This document shows, in pieces, positions 55,382 to 63,108 of a stretch of 64,000 nt of DNA. The stretch lies in the NCBI RefSeq assembly GCF_019056395.1, contig NZ_CP077639.1, forward strand, positions 136,001 through 200,000, read 5' to 3'. Position 1 is the stretch's first letter. Each line of letters begins with the position of its first letter. The stretch is from Terribacillus sp. DMT04 (GTDB lineage: Bacteria > Bacillota > Bacilli > Bacillales > Amphibacillaceae). The notes beneath the pieces were generated by a model. The model made no database searches. It saw only the letters and a program-made list of their open reading frames with translations, and had not been told where the DNA came from. The position numbers and the translations under genes are program-made.

Positions 55382-56872
55382 ATGAGTTCAAAAGATAATC
55401 GCGAACAAGATCTGTTATTGTTCCTATCAAAGAAGCAGGATTATGTTACTTCGAATGAGCTGGTAGATGAACTGGATGTATCACAGAAAACAGTCTACCG
55501 CTTGATAAAGAAAATCAACGATGAGTCCATGGGCAGTCCCTTAATTTTATCAGAAAGAGGGAGGGGTTATCGATTAGATTATGAAAACTTCATTAACTAC
55601 CAAAAAAGTAACAAGTTTCACGAGAAACAATTTTCGCCAGATGAGAGACGCAAACGTATTATGGAAGAACTGCTGCTGTCATCCCCTAAGCCAATAAGTA
55701 TTTACCACTTGTTTAGTGACTACTATGTAGGAGAATCTGTCATTTTTAATGATGAACAAATAATGAGCAAAGAACTGAAAAAGTACAACTTAGTATTAGA
55801 ACGGAAAGATCGGAAGCTGGTCATACTTGGAGAAGAAACTGAAATCAGAAAGGCGATCAAGCATGTTAATGAGATATTTAACACGATTGATCTTGATGAT
55901 TTGAAACGAAATCAAGAACTTAATTTCAATAAATACGATGTGTTGTTTATATTAGGGCAGTTAAGGGACATGGAGAAGGTTTTAGACAGTACGATTCCTT
56001 ATCCGTATAACGTAAACATTTTCTCTCACTTATATATACTGCTGAGCCGCTTAAGAAAAGTGCCTGCTTTATTCTTTATTGATAAGGTTGCTGATGAAGA
56101 AATAGAAAATATGAAAAGAGACACAATTTTGTATACGGTTGCAAAAGGTGTTGTGCACAATACACAAACGTATCTAAACAGCTCTCTGCCGGATATTGAG
56201 ATCTACTTTCTCTATCAGTATTTAGTTTCATCGAGAATGCAGGGCTCTGGTGGAAAGACCTCTACCTTTTCACCAGAGGTTATTCAAGTGACTGATGCGT
56301 ATATTGAAGGTATGCGTGGCTACTTGGGGATCGATATAGAAAGCGGATCTATTTTCACTGATTTAGCCAACCATATTAAACCGATGCTGAATAGATTGGA
56401 ATATAAGATTCGTACGAAGAACAGTTTGTTAAATCAAATTAAAGCCAACTATGGGGATGTATTTTCAGGAGTTGCCAAGGTCTCTCAATTTGTAAGTGAG
56501 AAATTCGATCTGCCGGCTATCAATGATGATGAAAATGGTTTTATTACACTTTATTTTGCAAAAGTCATTGTAACAGGTCAGTATCAGCGCCCGATAAAAA
56601 CATTGATTATGTGCACGACAGGTATTGGTACGTCAGAGCTTCTAAAAGCTAAGGTATCAAGAAAATTTCCTGAGCTGGAAATCGTGGATGTAGTAGCTTC
56701 GCGAAATATGCAGATGGTAAATGAAAAGTACGCAGATGCTGAATTGATTCTAAGTACGGTCCACTTAAAAGACAATGTACCAATGCACCAATTACTGGTG
56801 AGTGCAATGTTTACGATGGATGATCAAAAGCGGCTGCAGAGAAAGATAGAGGAAATTTATCATGCAGGATGA
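55382..56872 (+). CDS. PRD-domain transcriptional regulator (MtlR/LicR-like) with EIIB domain
   Basis: A 496-residue DNA-binding regulator controlled by PTS phosphorylation. An HTH_11 domain (residues 8-65, TSNELVDELDVSQKTVYRLI) and a probable second winged helix (about 80-165) are followed by PRD1 (about 180-290, His216 in FSHLYILLSRLR), PRD2 (about 300-395, His331 in LANHIKPMLNRL) and an EIIB-like domain with Cys411 in CTTGIGTSELL. It lacks the usual C-terminal EIIA domain; that function appears to be the next gene. Tyr391 sits where many PRD2 domains have a second His. It is a DNA-binding activator, not an RNA antiterminator. The ATG at 55382 follows GGGGAGG by 8 bases. Confidence 0.88.
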   Translation: MSSKDNREQDLLLFLSKKQDYVTSNELVDELDVSQKTVYRLIKKINDESMGSPLILSERGRGYRLDYENFINYQKSNKFHEKQFSPDERRKRIMEELLLSSPKPISIYHLFSDYYVGESVIFNDEQIMSKELKKYNLVLERKDRKLVILGEETEIRKAIKHVNEIFNTIDLDDLKRNQELNFNKYDVLFILGQLRDMEKVLDSTIPYPYNVNIFSHLYILLSRLRKVPALFFIDKVADEEIENMKRDTILYTVAKGVVHNTQTYLNSSLPDIEIYFLYQYLVSSRMQGSGGKTSTFSPEVIQVTDAYIEGMRGYLGIDIESGSIFTDLANHIKPMLNRLEYKIRTKNSLLNQIKANYGDVFSGVAKVSQFVSEKFDLPAINDDENGFITLYFAKVIVTGQYQRPIKTLIMCTTGIGTSELLKAKVSRKFPELEIVDVVASRNMQMVNEKYADAELILSTVHLKDNVPMHQLLVSAMFTMDDQKRLQRKIEEIYHAG

Positions 56873-57296
56873 CTCTTTCTATCAGATTTATTTTAACGCT
56901 GCGTTAAGTACCAAGAATGAGGTATTTGCCTTCCTTTCAAACGTTGCTTGGTTAGACGATCCTTTGCAAAAAGAAGCTATTGTGAAGCAATTAATACAAA
57001 GAGAAGGACAAGGGAGCATGTTGATTGCAGAACATGTTGTGCTGCCGCATATCGAGAGCAATAAGGTGGAGAAAAGCCAAATCATCCTTATCCGTTTATT
57101 ACATTCAATAGAATTCTGGGATTCGGAGACAAAAGATATACGGCTAATAATTGGAGTTTTACTGAAAGAAAACGAAGATGTACAAATAAAGCAAAAAATA
57201 GCTTCATTCATGCGAACGTTAGCGGATGAAGAATATGTAGACCAGTTGCTGACGATTGAGAAAGAAGCCGACTTTTATAAACAAATCAAAAGATAA
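56862..57296 (+). CDS. EIIA-like PTS protein, split partner of the regulator
   Basis: A 144-residue protein with the fold signature of fructose/mannitol-type EIIA. His63 in VVLPHIES is the likely phosphorylation site. It overlaps the regulator gene by 11 bases, and in LicR/MtlR-type regulators an EIIA domain occupies exactly this C-terminal position, so this gene most likely encodes the regulator's detached EIIA domain. A second, more canonical EIIA is encoded downstream, so this copy is probably regulatory rather than for transport. Confidence 0.8.
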   Translation: MQDDSFYQIYFNAALSTKNEVFAFLSNVAWLDDPLQKEAIVKQLIQREGQGSMLIAEHVVLPHIESNKVEKSQIILIRLLHSIEFWDSETKDIRLIIGVLLKENEDVQIKQKIASFMRTLADEEYVDQLLTIEKEADFYKQIKR

Positions 57297-57310
57297 CAGG
57301 AGGAATAATT

Positions 57311-57628
57311 ATGAAAATCGTTGGAGTAGCAGCATGTACAGTAGGTATTGCTCACACATATATTGCGCAGGAGAAATTAGAGAACGCAGGCAAGAAAGCA
57401 GGCTATGAGATTTCTGTGGAAACACAAGGAACAATCGGAACGGAAAATGAATTGACGCAGGAACAAATAGCGGAAGCGGACATCGTGATTATAGCTGCAG
57501 ACGTAAAAATTGCAGGAAGAGAACGTTTTGAAGGAAAGCGTGTCATTGAAGTTCCAACAGACGTAGCTGTTAAATCACCAAATAAATTAATAGCTAAGGC
57601 AGCAGAAGTTATCGCACAGCCGAAATAA
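57311..57628 (+). CDS. PTS fructose-family EIIB component
   Basis: A 105-residue cytoplasmic EIIB. The active-site loop AACTVGIAHTYIAQEKLE (residues 8-25) holds the phosphocysteine Cys9 followed by the family GIAHT motif; most relatives read CPTGIAHT, here CTVGIAHT. VETQGTIGTENELT and ADIVIIAADVKIAGRERF are typical of fructose-class IIB. It would pass phosphate from EIIA to the incoming sugar bound by the EIIC. AGGAGGAA precedes the ATG, 14 bases after the previous gene. Confidence 0.9.
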   Translation: MKIVGVAACTVGIAHTYIAQEKLENAGKKAGYEISVETQGTIGTENELTQEQIAEADIVIIAADVKIAGRERFEGKRVIEVPTDVAVKSPNKLIAKAAEVIAQPK

Positions 57629-57656
57629 CCTTCTTAAGAGATGGGAGAGAGAAAGC

Positions 57657-58109
57657 ATGGAAGTAAAAGATATTGTAGATTTAAACACAATCAGAACCAA
57701 TATGAAAGCTAAGAGTAAGGAAGAAGCATTAAGAGAATTAGCAGATGTCCTCTTGCAAAATGAGTATATCACGGATGTGGAAGTGTTTCTGAAGGATATT
57801 TATGAAAGAGAAGCAATGGGTCAGACAGGAATCGGTAATTTTATTGCAATTCCTCATGGTAATAGTGAATCTGTTGAAAAGATAGGCGTAGCTATTGGAG
57901 TCACGCAGGACGAGATTCCTTGGGAGACGCTCGATGACAACGGAGTGAAGGGAATCATTCTTTTCGCTGTCGGAAAAGAAAATGACGGTGCGCAGACACA
58001 CCTGAAGTTATTATCACTGTTTGCAAGAAAATTAGGAAATGATGAAGTTATTAAAAACTTGCTGCAGTCAAAAGACGCTGCGGGCGTTAAAGAAGCACTC
58101 TGCAGCTAA
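57657..58109 (+). CDS. PTS fructose-family EIIA component
   Basis: A 150-residue EIIA that accepts phosphate from HPr. His67 in GIGNFIAIPHGNS (residues 58-70) is the phosphorylated histidine, and DDNGVKGIILFAVGKENDGAQTHLKLLSLFARKL is the conserved second half. It is the transport EIIA of the cassette, distinct from the EIIA-like partner of the regulator. A 179-base gap follows before the EIIC gene. Confidence 0.92.
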   Translation: MEVKDIVDLNTIRTNMKAKSKEEALRELADVLLQNEYITDVEVFLKDIYEREAMGQTGIGNFIAIPHGNSESVEKIGVAIGVTQDEIPWETLDDNGVKGIILFAVGKENDGAQTHLKLLSLFARKLGNDEVIKNLLQSKDAAGVKEALCS

Positions 58110-58288
58110 AAGGTGAGGGACTTTTATGTCCTTCGTCAGCAGCAGGAAATCGGGTTACCCTTACAGATCCATTCAAATGTAATTATGCATGATACATCTA
58201 GCACCAGAGACATTTGTCATCCTGACCTTCTCTGCCAAGCCTTCTAACGTCATAGGGTTGAGGTGCTGAATATATTGGAGGGTAGAAA

Positions 58289-59389
58289 ATGAGTAAACTA
58301 AAAAATTTAAATCTAAAAGGCCATTTATTGACCGCGATATCGTATTTGATTCCAGTAGTTTGCGGAGCGGGTTTTTTAATAGCACTTGGAATGGCAATGG
58401 GCGGTACGAACCAAACAGACTTGGTTCAAGGTGAATTCAACATTTGGGATGCGCTGGCTACGATGGGTGCAGCCGGTTTAGGCTTATTACCAGTCGTTAT
58501 CTCAACAGGTATTTCCTATTCCATTGCAGGTAAACCAGGTATAGCGCCAGGGTTCATTATTGGTTTGACTGCCAATGCAATTGGTGCTGGTTTTATTGGT
58601 GGTATTCTAGGTGGTTACTTAGCAGGTTATCTAGCAGTCGCAATCTTAAAGTATCTTAAAATTCCTAAGTGGGCGAAGGGATTAATGCCAACCTTAATTA
58701 TTCCATTTTTAACCTCCATTATTGGCGGTTTGATCATGGTTTATATAATTGGTATTCCGATAGCAGGTTTAACGTCCTTACTAACAAATGCTCTAAATAA
58801 TCTGGGATCTTCCTCGCTGCTTGTGTTTGGCGGAATTATAGGAGTTCTGAGTGGAGTTGACTTTGGAGGGCCAATCAACAAAACTGTGTTTGCCTTTGTA
58901 TTGACGATGCAGGCAGAGGGAGTTAATGGTCCAATTACTGCATTGCAGCTAGTAAATACAGCAACACCAATCGGGTTTGGCTTAGCTTACTTTGTAGCGA
59001 AATTATTTGGAAAAAGAATTTATACAAAAGTAGAAACGGAAACGTTAAAATCAGCGGTACCAATGGGTTTTATTAATATCGTGGAAGGCGTCATTCCGAT
59101 TGTTATGAATGATATCGTTCGGTGTGTGGTCGCAACAGCTATTGGTGGAGCGGCCGGCGGTGCAGTATCGATGGTGCTGGGAGCAGATGCAACGGTACCT
59201 TTCGGAGGGGTACTGATGTTACCGACTATGTCGCAGCCATGGACAGGGGCTGTCGCAATCTTGGTCAATGTTGTTGTAACAGCAGTAGCCTTGGCCGTGA
59301 TTAAAAAGAATGTGGCGGCAGAGGAAGCAGATATTGAGACTGAATTGGAAGAAGATGATATTGATTTAGCTGATATTAAGATTACTTAA
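58289..59389 (+). CDS. PTS fructose-family EIIC permease
   Basis: A 366-residue membrane permease with about nine hydrophobic helices. IAGKPGIAPGFIIGL (about residues 78-92), SGVDFGGPINKTVFAF (about 189-204) and the MGFINIVEGVIPI substrate-site motif (about 257-269) are hallmarks of fructose-class EIIC. The last 25 residues are strongly acidic. It has no fused A or B domain, matching the separate genes upstream. GGAGGGTAG precedes the ATG. Confidence 0.92.
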   Translation: MSKLKNLNLKGHLLTAISYLIPVVCGAGFLIALGMAMGGTNQTDLVQGEFNIWDALATMGAAGLGLLPVVISTGISYSIAGKPGIAPGFIIGLTANAIGAGFIGGILGGYLAGYLAVAILKYLKIPKWAKGLMPTLIIPFLTSIIGGLIMVYIIGIPIAGLTSLLTNALNNLGSSSLLVFGGIIGVLSGVDFGGPINKTVFAFVLTMQAEGVNGPITALQLVNTATPIGFGLAYFVAKLFGKRIYTKVETETLKSAVPMGFINIVEGVIPIVMNDIVRCVVATAIGGAAGGAVSMVLGADATVPFGGVLMLPTMSQPWTGAVAILVNVVVTAVALAVIKKNVAAEEADIETELEEDDIDLADIKIT

Positions 59390-59416
59390 TACAAACAATT
59401 ATTCTGGTTGTAATCT

Positions 59417-59430
59417 TGAAAGCGTTTAAT
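59417..59430 (+). promoter_or_regulatory. Second candidate cre site, before the epimerase gene
   Basis: TGAAAGCGTTTAAT matches 12 of 14 cre positions, failing only at the last two. It lies in the 82-base gap between the EIIC and epimerase genes, where it could act as a roadblock or control a local promoter. Confidence 0.5.
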
Positions 59431-59471
59431 ATTCTGGAAAAAGGTATAAATATGAGGAGGATAATGAAGAA

Positions 59472-60167
59472 ATGAAAAAAGTCGAGTTTTCACCGTCATT
59501 GATGACAATGGACTTAGATAAGTTTAAAGAACAAATCACTTTTCTAAATGATCATGCAGGTTCCTATCATATTGATATTATGGACGGCCACTATGTACCG
59601 AATATAACGTTATCGCCGTGGTTTATTTCCGAAGTACGTAAAATAAGCAATCTGCCCATGTCTGTTCATCTAATGGTTACAGATCCCAGCTACTGGGTGC
59701 AGCAATTAGTGGATATGGAGTGCGAATGGATCTGCATGCATGCAGAGGTACTGGACGGGTTGGCTTTTCGGCTGATTGACCAAATACATGATGCTGGCCT
59801 AAAAGCGGGAGTTGTATTAAATCCTGAAACACCAATTGAGACAATCTTCCCTTATATTGAGTTGGTAGATAAAATAACAATCATGACAGTTGATCCAGGT
59901 TTTGCCGGTCAGCGATTCATCGAAAGCACACTTGATAAAATTGTGGCATTAAGAGAACTGCGGTCAGACAAAGGTTATCAGTATGTCATTGAAATGGATG
60001 GGTCGTCTAACCGGAAATCATTTAAGAAAATTGATGCTGCCGGTCCTGACATTTATATTGTCGGACGCAGTGGTTTATTTGGATTAGATGATGATATAGC
60101 AAAATCATGGGATATTATGAAGAAAGACTATGAGGAAATGACTGGGAAAGCAATACCTGTAAGCTAA
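59472..60167 (+). CDS. alsE: D-allulose-6-phosphate 3-epimerase (AlsE-like)
   Basis: A 231-residue TIM-barrel epimerase. Over most of its length it matches E. coli AlsE more closely than ribulose-5-phosphate epimerase, for example FSPSLMTMDLDKFKEQI, HIDIMDGHYVPNITLSPWF and NPETPIETI. Metal and catalytic residues are His33, Asp35, His66 and Asp176 (EMDGSSN). It would convert D-allulose 6-phosphate to fructose 6-phosphate. The ATG at 59472 is 10 bases from AGGAGGAT; a three-codon frame at 59464 ends in the overlapping ATGA. It completes the PTS cassette and is followed by a terminator. Confidence 0.85.
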   Translation: MKKVEFSPSLMTMDLDKFKEQITFLNDHAGSYHIDIMDGHYVPNITLSPWFISEVRKISNLPMSVHLMVTDPSYWVQQLVDMECEWICMHAEVLDGLAFRLIDQIHDAGLKAGVVLNPETPIETIFPYIELVDKITIMTVDPGFAGQRFIESTLDKIVALRELRSDKGYQYVIEMDGSSNRKSFKKIDAAGPDIYIVGRSGLFGLDDDIAKSWDIMKKDYEEMTGKAIPVS

Positions 60168-60245
60168 ATCTAGAATACGTATGAAATACTCTCAAAAGGA
60201 TTAGACTGACCTAGCGATGTTAGACATAAATAAAACGCCCTTATA

Positions 60246-60295
60246 AGGCTGCCATGCTACCATATTCTTTGGTACGTGGTAGCCTAATTTTTATT
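60246..60295 (+). terminator. Terminator of the PTS-epimerase cassette
   Basis: GGCTGCCA (60247-60254) pairs with TGGTAGCC (60277-60284, one G-T), with CTACC/GGTA inside, followed by TAATTTTTATT. Confidence 0.85.
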
Positions 60296-60386
60296 GTTTA
60301 CACTCTCCATTACAATACTTCATGTAACATTCAATACGACCACTGACTTTTTTTCTGATATAGAGCTTGAGTTTAGGACTGATTTT

Positions 60387-60701
60387 TCAGCCTACTGTTT
60401 TCTCTCTTAGCACTCGGGAGCAAAAAACTGTGCAAAGTCCTAGCTCCTTGTATCGATAGAGAATATCTCTTCCGTTCATAAAGATACGATTAACCTGAAG
60501 TAGCATATTAAAGTCTTCCAGCTTCATGACTTGAACCGTTTGATAGACATGGTGGGGAAAGTGTTCATCCATTAGCGCACGCAGTTGCATCTCATTTACG
60601 TGCCCTTGTTCATAAACGGACTGATTTATAATTACTGTCTCAATAAAATCGATATCAGTGAAACTTACACCTTGTAAGTGAAGCCATTCAGATGGTGTCA
60701 T
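60387..60701 (-). CDS. Hypothetical protein, unknown function
   Basis: A 104-residue soluble protein not recognised. It begins MTPSEWLHLQGVSFTDIDFIE and is moderately acidic with several aromatic residues; no transmembrane segment or known motif is visible. AGGAAGG lies 8 bases upstream of the ATG on the minus strand, which supports real translation. It is 35 bases downstream of the DUF3221-like gene on the same strand, so the two are likely co-transcribed. Confidence 0.7.
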   Translation of the reverse strand: MTPSEWLHLQGVSFTDIDFIETVIINQSVYEQGHVNEMQLRALMDEHFPHHVYQTVQVMKLEDFNMLLQVNRIFMNGRDILYRYKELGLCTVFCSRVLREKTVG

Positions 60702-60735
60702 AACAGTTTCCTTCCTATACCAGTCTTCAGTACCA

Positions 60736-61125
60736 CTACTTCTCTTCCTTATTAACGGCAGCTACCCAATAAGCCTTTCCGCCGCCCGGAGCAGAAGCCT
60801 GTACCGATCCGCTAAAATAGATCTTCACTTCCTGACCTGGAGATAAATCTTTTTTCATTCTATCGGGGAGATACGAAGGTAAGTCAAATAGAATTCCTTG
60901 GTACTCATATTGCTCTGTTAATTCCTCCTCAGATTTGTTGTTTATATCTGCTGAGGAGCCTTGTACTACCCAAATAGAATGCCCGCCGGTTTCCTCATTA
61001 TGCTGTACTTCTGCTATAACGCCTGTGTGGGTTGGGATAATTGTGAATGCTATAAATGCAGCAAAGAGTAATAGTCCCAGGGAAGTTGTAAGTATGATAA
61101 AAACACGCATTGTTTTTTTGTTCAT
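60736..61125 (-). CDS. DUF3221-like (YobA-type) exported protein
   Basis: A 129-residue protein with a hydrophobic N-terminal segment (about residues 7-29) preceded by basic residues, i.e. a signal anchor or uncleaved signal. The rest is a small beta-rich domain with IAEVQHNEETGGHSIWVV and GQEVKIYFSGSVQASAPG, resembling DUF3221 proteins; the assignment is by pattern. There is no lipobox. Function is unknown. AGGGTGAG precedes the ATG. Confidence 0.72.
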   Translation of the reverse strand: MNKKTMRVFIILTTSLGLLLFAAFIAFTIIPTHTGVIAEVQHNEETGGHSIWVVQGSSADINNKSEEELTEQYEYQGILFDLPSYLPDRMKKDLSPGQEVKIYFSGSVQASAPGGGKAYWVAAVNKEEK

Positions 61126-61354
61126 CTATCTCACCCTTCATCGTATTAACATTCGCCATAGCAAAAGATGTTCCTTCCCAGAGCACATTGCCGAAGCATC
61201 AACTATGGTGTACGAACTTATTACTGTAAAACTTATTTGATATATGAATTGTACGATACTTATATAAAGCCAATGTAAATGGCAGAATGATTCTCCCATA
61301 ATTCTTAACTTCTGCTACATGGTAATCTTTACGCTGGTCTTTTAAATTGATAGT

Positions 61355-62173
61355 ATGAAGAAATTTACGATGATTATGTTAGCTGCAGGTGTATTGTTAT
61401 TGGCTGGTTGTGCTTTAGTTGGCACAGAAGCGGCTGATGAAACGAATGATGATTTGCTAGTAATCGCCCACCGCGGGGCTTCTGCGGTGGAGCCCGAGCA
61501 TACATTCCTGGCTTATGATCAGGCTTTGGATGATGGTGCAGATTATATTGAAATTGATTTACGCAAAACAGCGGATGGTGAGCTGATTGCGATGCATGAT
61601 GATACGGTTGATCGGACGACAGATGGTGAAGGTTTGGTTGAGAATATGACATTAAAGGAATTAAAGGAGTTAGATGCAGGGGAAGGGCAGTCGGTGCCAT
61701 CCTTAAAAGAGATTTTAGAAAGATACGGAGATAGCGTAAACTATTATATTGAAACACGTGAGAGTGACGACGGGGAACTAATTATGGAGGAGGACTTGCT
61801 GCAATTGCTGGAGCAGCATCGCATTCCGCAGAACCAAGTCATTTTGCAGTCATTCAGTCAAGCTAGCATCAATGCGCTGCACGATTTAGATCCAGCAATC
61901 ACGTTAGTTCAACTGCTGAAGAAAGATAAAGTAGAGCGGTTGGATACAGATAAATTACAAGACTTACAGCAGAAAGCTGTCGGTGTTGGAATTTATGCGG
62001 GAATTCTGGACGAATCTCTAGTTGATCTTATTCAAGTGAATGGGCTGGAAGTACACGCCTATTACAGGGGTGATGAAAGAGAATGGACAGAGAATATGCT
62101 TCGCTATGGCGTGGATGGTATTTTCTCAGATGATCCAGCGTATTTAACCAACATAACGGAGAAACCGGAGTAA
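61355..62173 (+). CDS. Glycerophosphodiester phosphodiesterase lipoprotein
   Basis: A 272-residue secreted lipoprotein of the GDPD family, hydrolysing glycerophosphodiesters to glycerol 3-phosphate and an alcohol. A signal peptide ends in the lipobox LLAGC with Cys19. The catalytic block IAHRGASAVEPEHT includes His39 and Arg40; Glu66 and Asp68 in IEIDLR and His81 in MHDDTVDRTTDG complete the metal-dependent site. No clear ribosome binding site precedes the ATG, which is unusual for this genome; a later start would lose the signal peptide. The 230-base gap upstream separates it from the divergent DUF3221 gene. Confidence 0.9.
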   Translation: MKKFTMIMLAAGVLLLAGCALVGTEAADETNDDLLVIAHRGASAVEPEHTFLAYDQALDDGADYIEIDLRKTADGELIAMHDDTVDRTTDGEGLVENMTLKELKELDAGEGQSVPSLKEILERYGDSVNYYIETRESDDGELIMEEDLLQLLEQHRIPQNQVILQSFSQASINALHDLDPAITLVQLLKKDKVERLDTDKLQDLQQKAVGVGIYAGILDESLVDLIQVNGLEVHAYYRGDEREWTENMLRYGVDGIFSDDPAYLTNITEKPE

Positions 62174-62202
62174 ATCATAACTAGTGATTTATTCCTTTTT
62201 TT
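62172..62202 (+). terminator. Weak terminator after the GDPD gene
   Basis: AAATCAT faces GTGATTT around a short loop, followed within a few bases by CCTTTTTTT. Confidence 0.6.
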
Positions 62203-62276
62203 ATATCTGAAGGTTTAGCATCGATCTGGGGTGATATAGAAATAAGATAATTGCAGCATGGAAGGAGTCGTTAGGC

Positions 62277-62579
62277 ATGAAGGTAGTAGGAATTGTAGGA
62301 GGCATATTTGGTATTATTGCTTCCCTGCTAGCTATGCTCTTAACGCTGATTGAAAGTACGTATACAGTCGGCAATTTCGGATTACTCGGAATTGCAGCAG
62401 GTGTACTGGGAATTATCGCGGCACTTCTACTTGATAAGAAGCCAATTATCGGTGGTGTGATTTTAATTGCAGCAACTGCCATCGGTATTTATGCCGTATT
62501 AGTATATTTCCTCTTACCTGGTGCGTTAATGGTAATCGCAGCAATTGTAAGAATGAGCCAAAGAGACCAAAGCTACTAA
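62277..62579 (+). CDS. Small hydrophobic membrane protein (DUF4064-like)
   Basis: A 100-residue protein that is almost entirely hydrophobic, with three or four membrane segments (about residues 3-24, 32-51, 56-74 and 76-92). It resembles DUF4064-type small membrane proteins of Bacillaceae; function unknown. AAGGAG lies 9 bases before the ATG. Its stop codon lies within a bidirectional terminator. Confidence 0.75.
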   Translation: MKVVGIVGGIFGIIASLLAMLLTLIESTYTVGNFGLLGIAAGVLGIIAALLLDKKPIIGGVILIAATAIGIYAVLVYFLLPGALMVIAAIVRMSQRDQSY

Positions 62580-62613
62580 ATAAGGCATGCCGCAGTAGCG
62601 GTATGTCTTATTT
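62578..62613. terminator. Bidirectional terminator between convergent genes
   Basis: AAATAAGGCATGCCGC-AGTA-GCGGTATGTCTTATTT is a 16-bp stem with G-T pairs. It overlaps the end of the gene on each strand and should terminate both. Confidence 0.85.
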
Positions 62614-63040
62614 AGCGGAAGTGCCGTAGTTGTAGTTGATAGTGCTGCTCTATGGCGGGGCCAAGTCGAAAACAGAACTTTTCTAACTCCTTGTGCAAGT
62701 AGTCAGCAGGGAAGACATTGTACAAGTCAGCCTCTGGCCAAATCACATGCAATTGAGCCTGATCCTGAAAATGATTAACAGCTAAGAAAGGTTCCTCTTC
62801 ATCAAGCTCCAGCGTATGATAAAGAAAATCCCCACGTTTAGCAAACGGTTGGGCCAACCATTTTTCCAATTGAAGATAAAACGCTAATAAAGCACAATAT
62901 TCTTCATAGAAGTAAACAGCGTCATTAATCTTAATCTCCAGTAGACCCTCCACAAGCAAGAAATGATTGTATAAATCTCTCTCATGAACTGGCAGTTCGT
63001 TAAAATCAGAGTTGAACGCGAAGTCAATGTGCAGCTTCAT
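62612..63040 (-). CDS. Hypothetical protein, unknown function
   Basis: A 142-residue soluble acidic protein beginning MKLHIDFAFNSDFNELPV. It is rich in aromatic and acidic residues (FYEEYCALLAFYLQLEKW, LDEEEPFLAVNHF) and has no membrane segment. A start at 63040 is chosen because GAGGAG lies about 7 bases upstream on the minus strand; a longer frame opens at 63082 without a site. The family was not recognised; an immunity-protein-like character is possible but unsupported. Confidence 0.7.
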   Translation of the reverse strand: MKLHIDFAFNSDFNELPVHERDLYNHFLLVEGLLEIKINDAVYFYEEYCALLAFYLQLEKWLAQPFAKRGDFLYHTLELDEEEPFLAVNHFQDQAQLHVIWPEADLYNVFPADYLHKELEKFCFRLGPAIEQHYQLQLRHFR

Positions 63041-63108
63041 ACTATTCTCCTCACTACAAAATGGATAAACTGAATGTACCATATTAATCCAATTAGGGGG
63101 TGATTTAG

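Noticed and set aside
55382-56872. Annotation of the PTS regulator as an RNA-binding BglG antiterminator
   Set aside because: The N-terminus is an HTH_11 DNA-binding domain, not the CAT RNA-binding domain, and no ribonucleic antiterminator/terminator pair is seen before the PTS genes.
59472-60167. Ribulose-5-phosphate 3-epimerase (Rpe) as the main call
   Set aside because: The sequence follows AlsE-specific stretches (MTMDLDKFKEQI, TLSPWF, NPETPIETI) more closely, though Rpe activity is not excluded.
60935-61240. Plus-strand 101-codon frame opposite the DUF3221-like gene
   Set aside because: It is antisense to a better-supported gene with a signal anchor and ribosome binding site, and its own composition is not protein-like.
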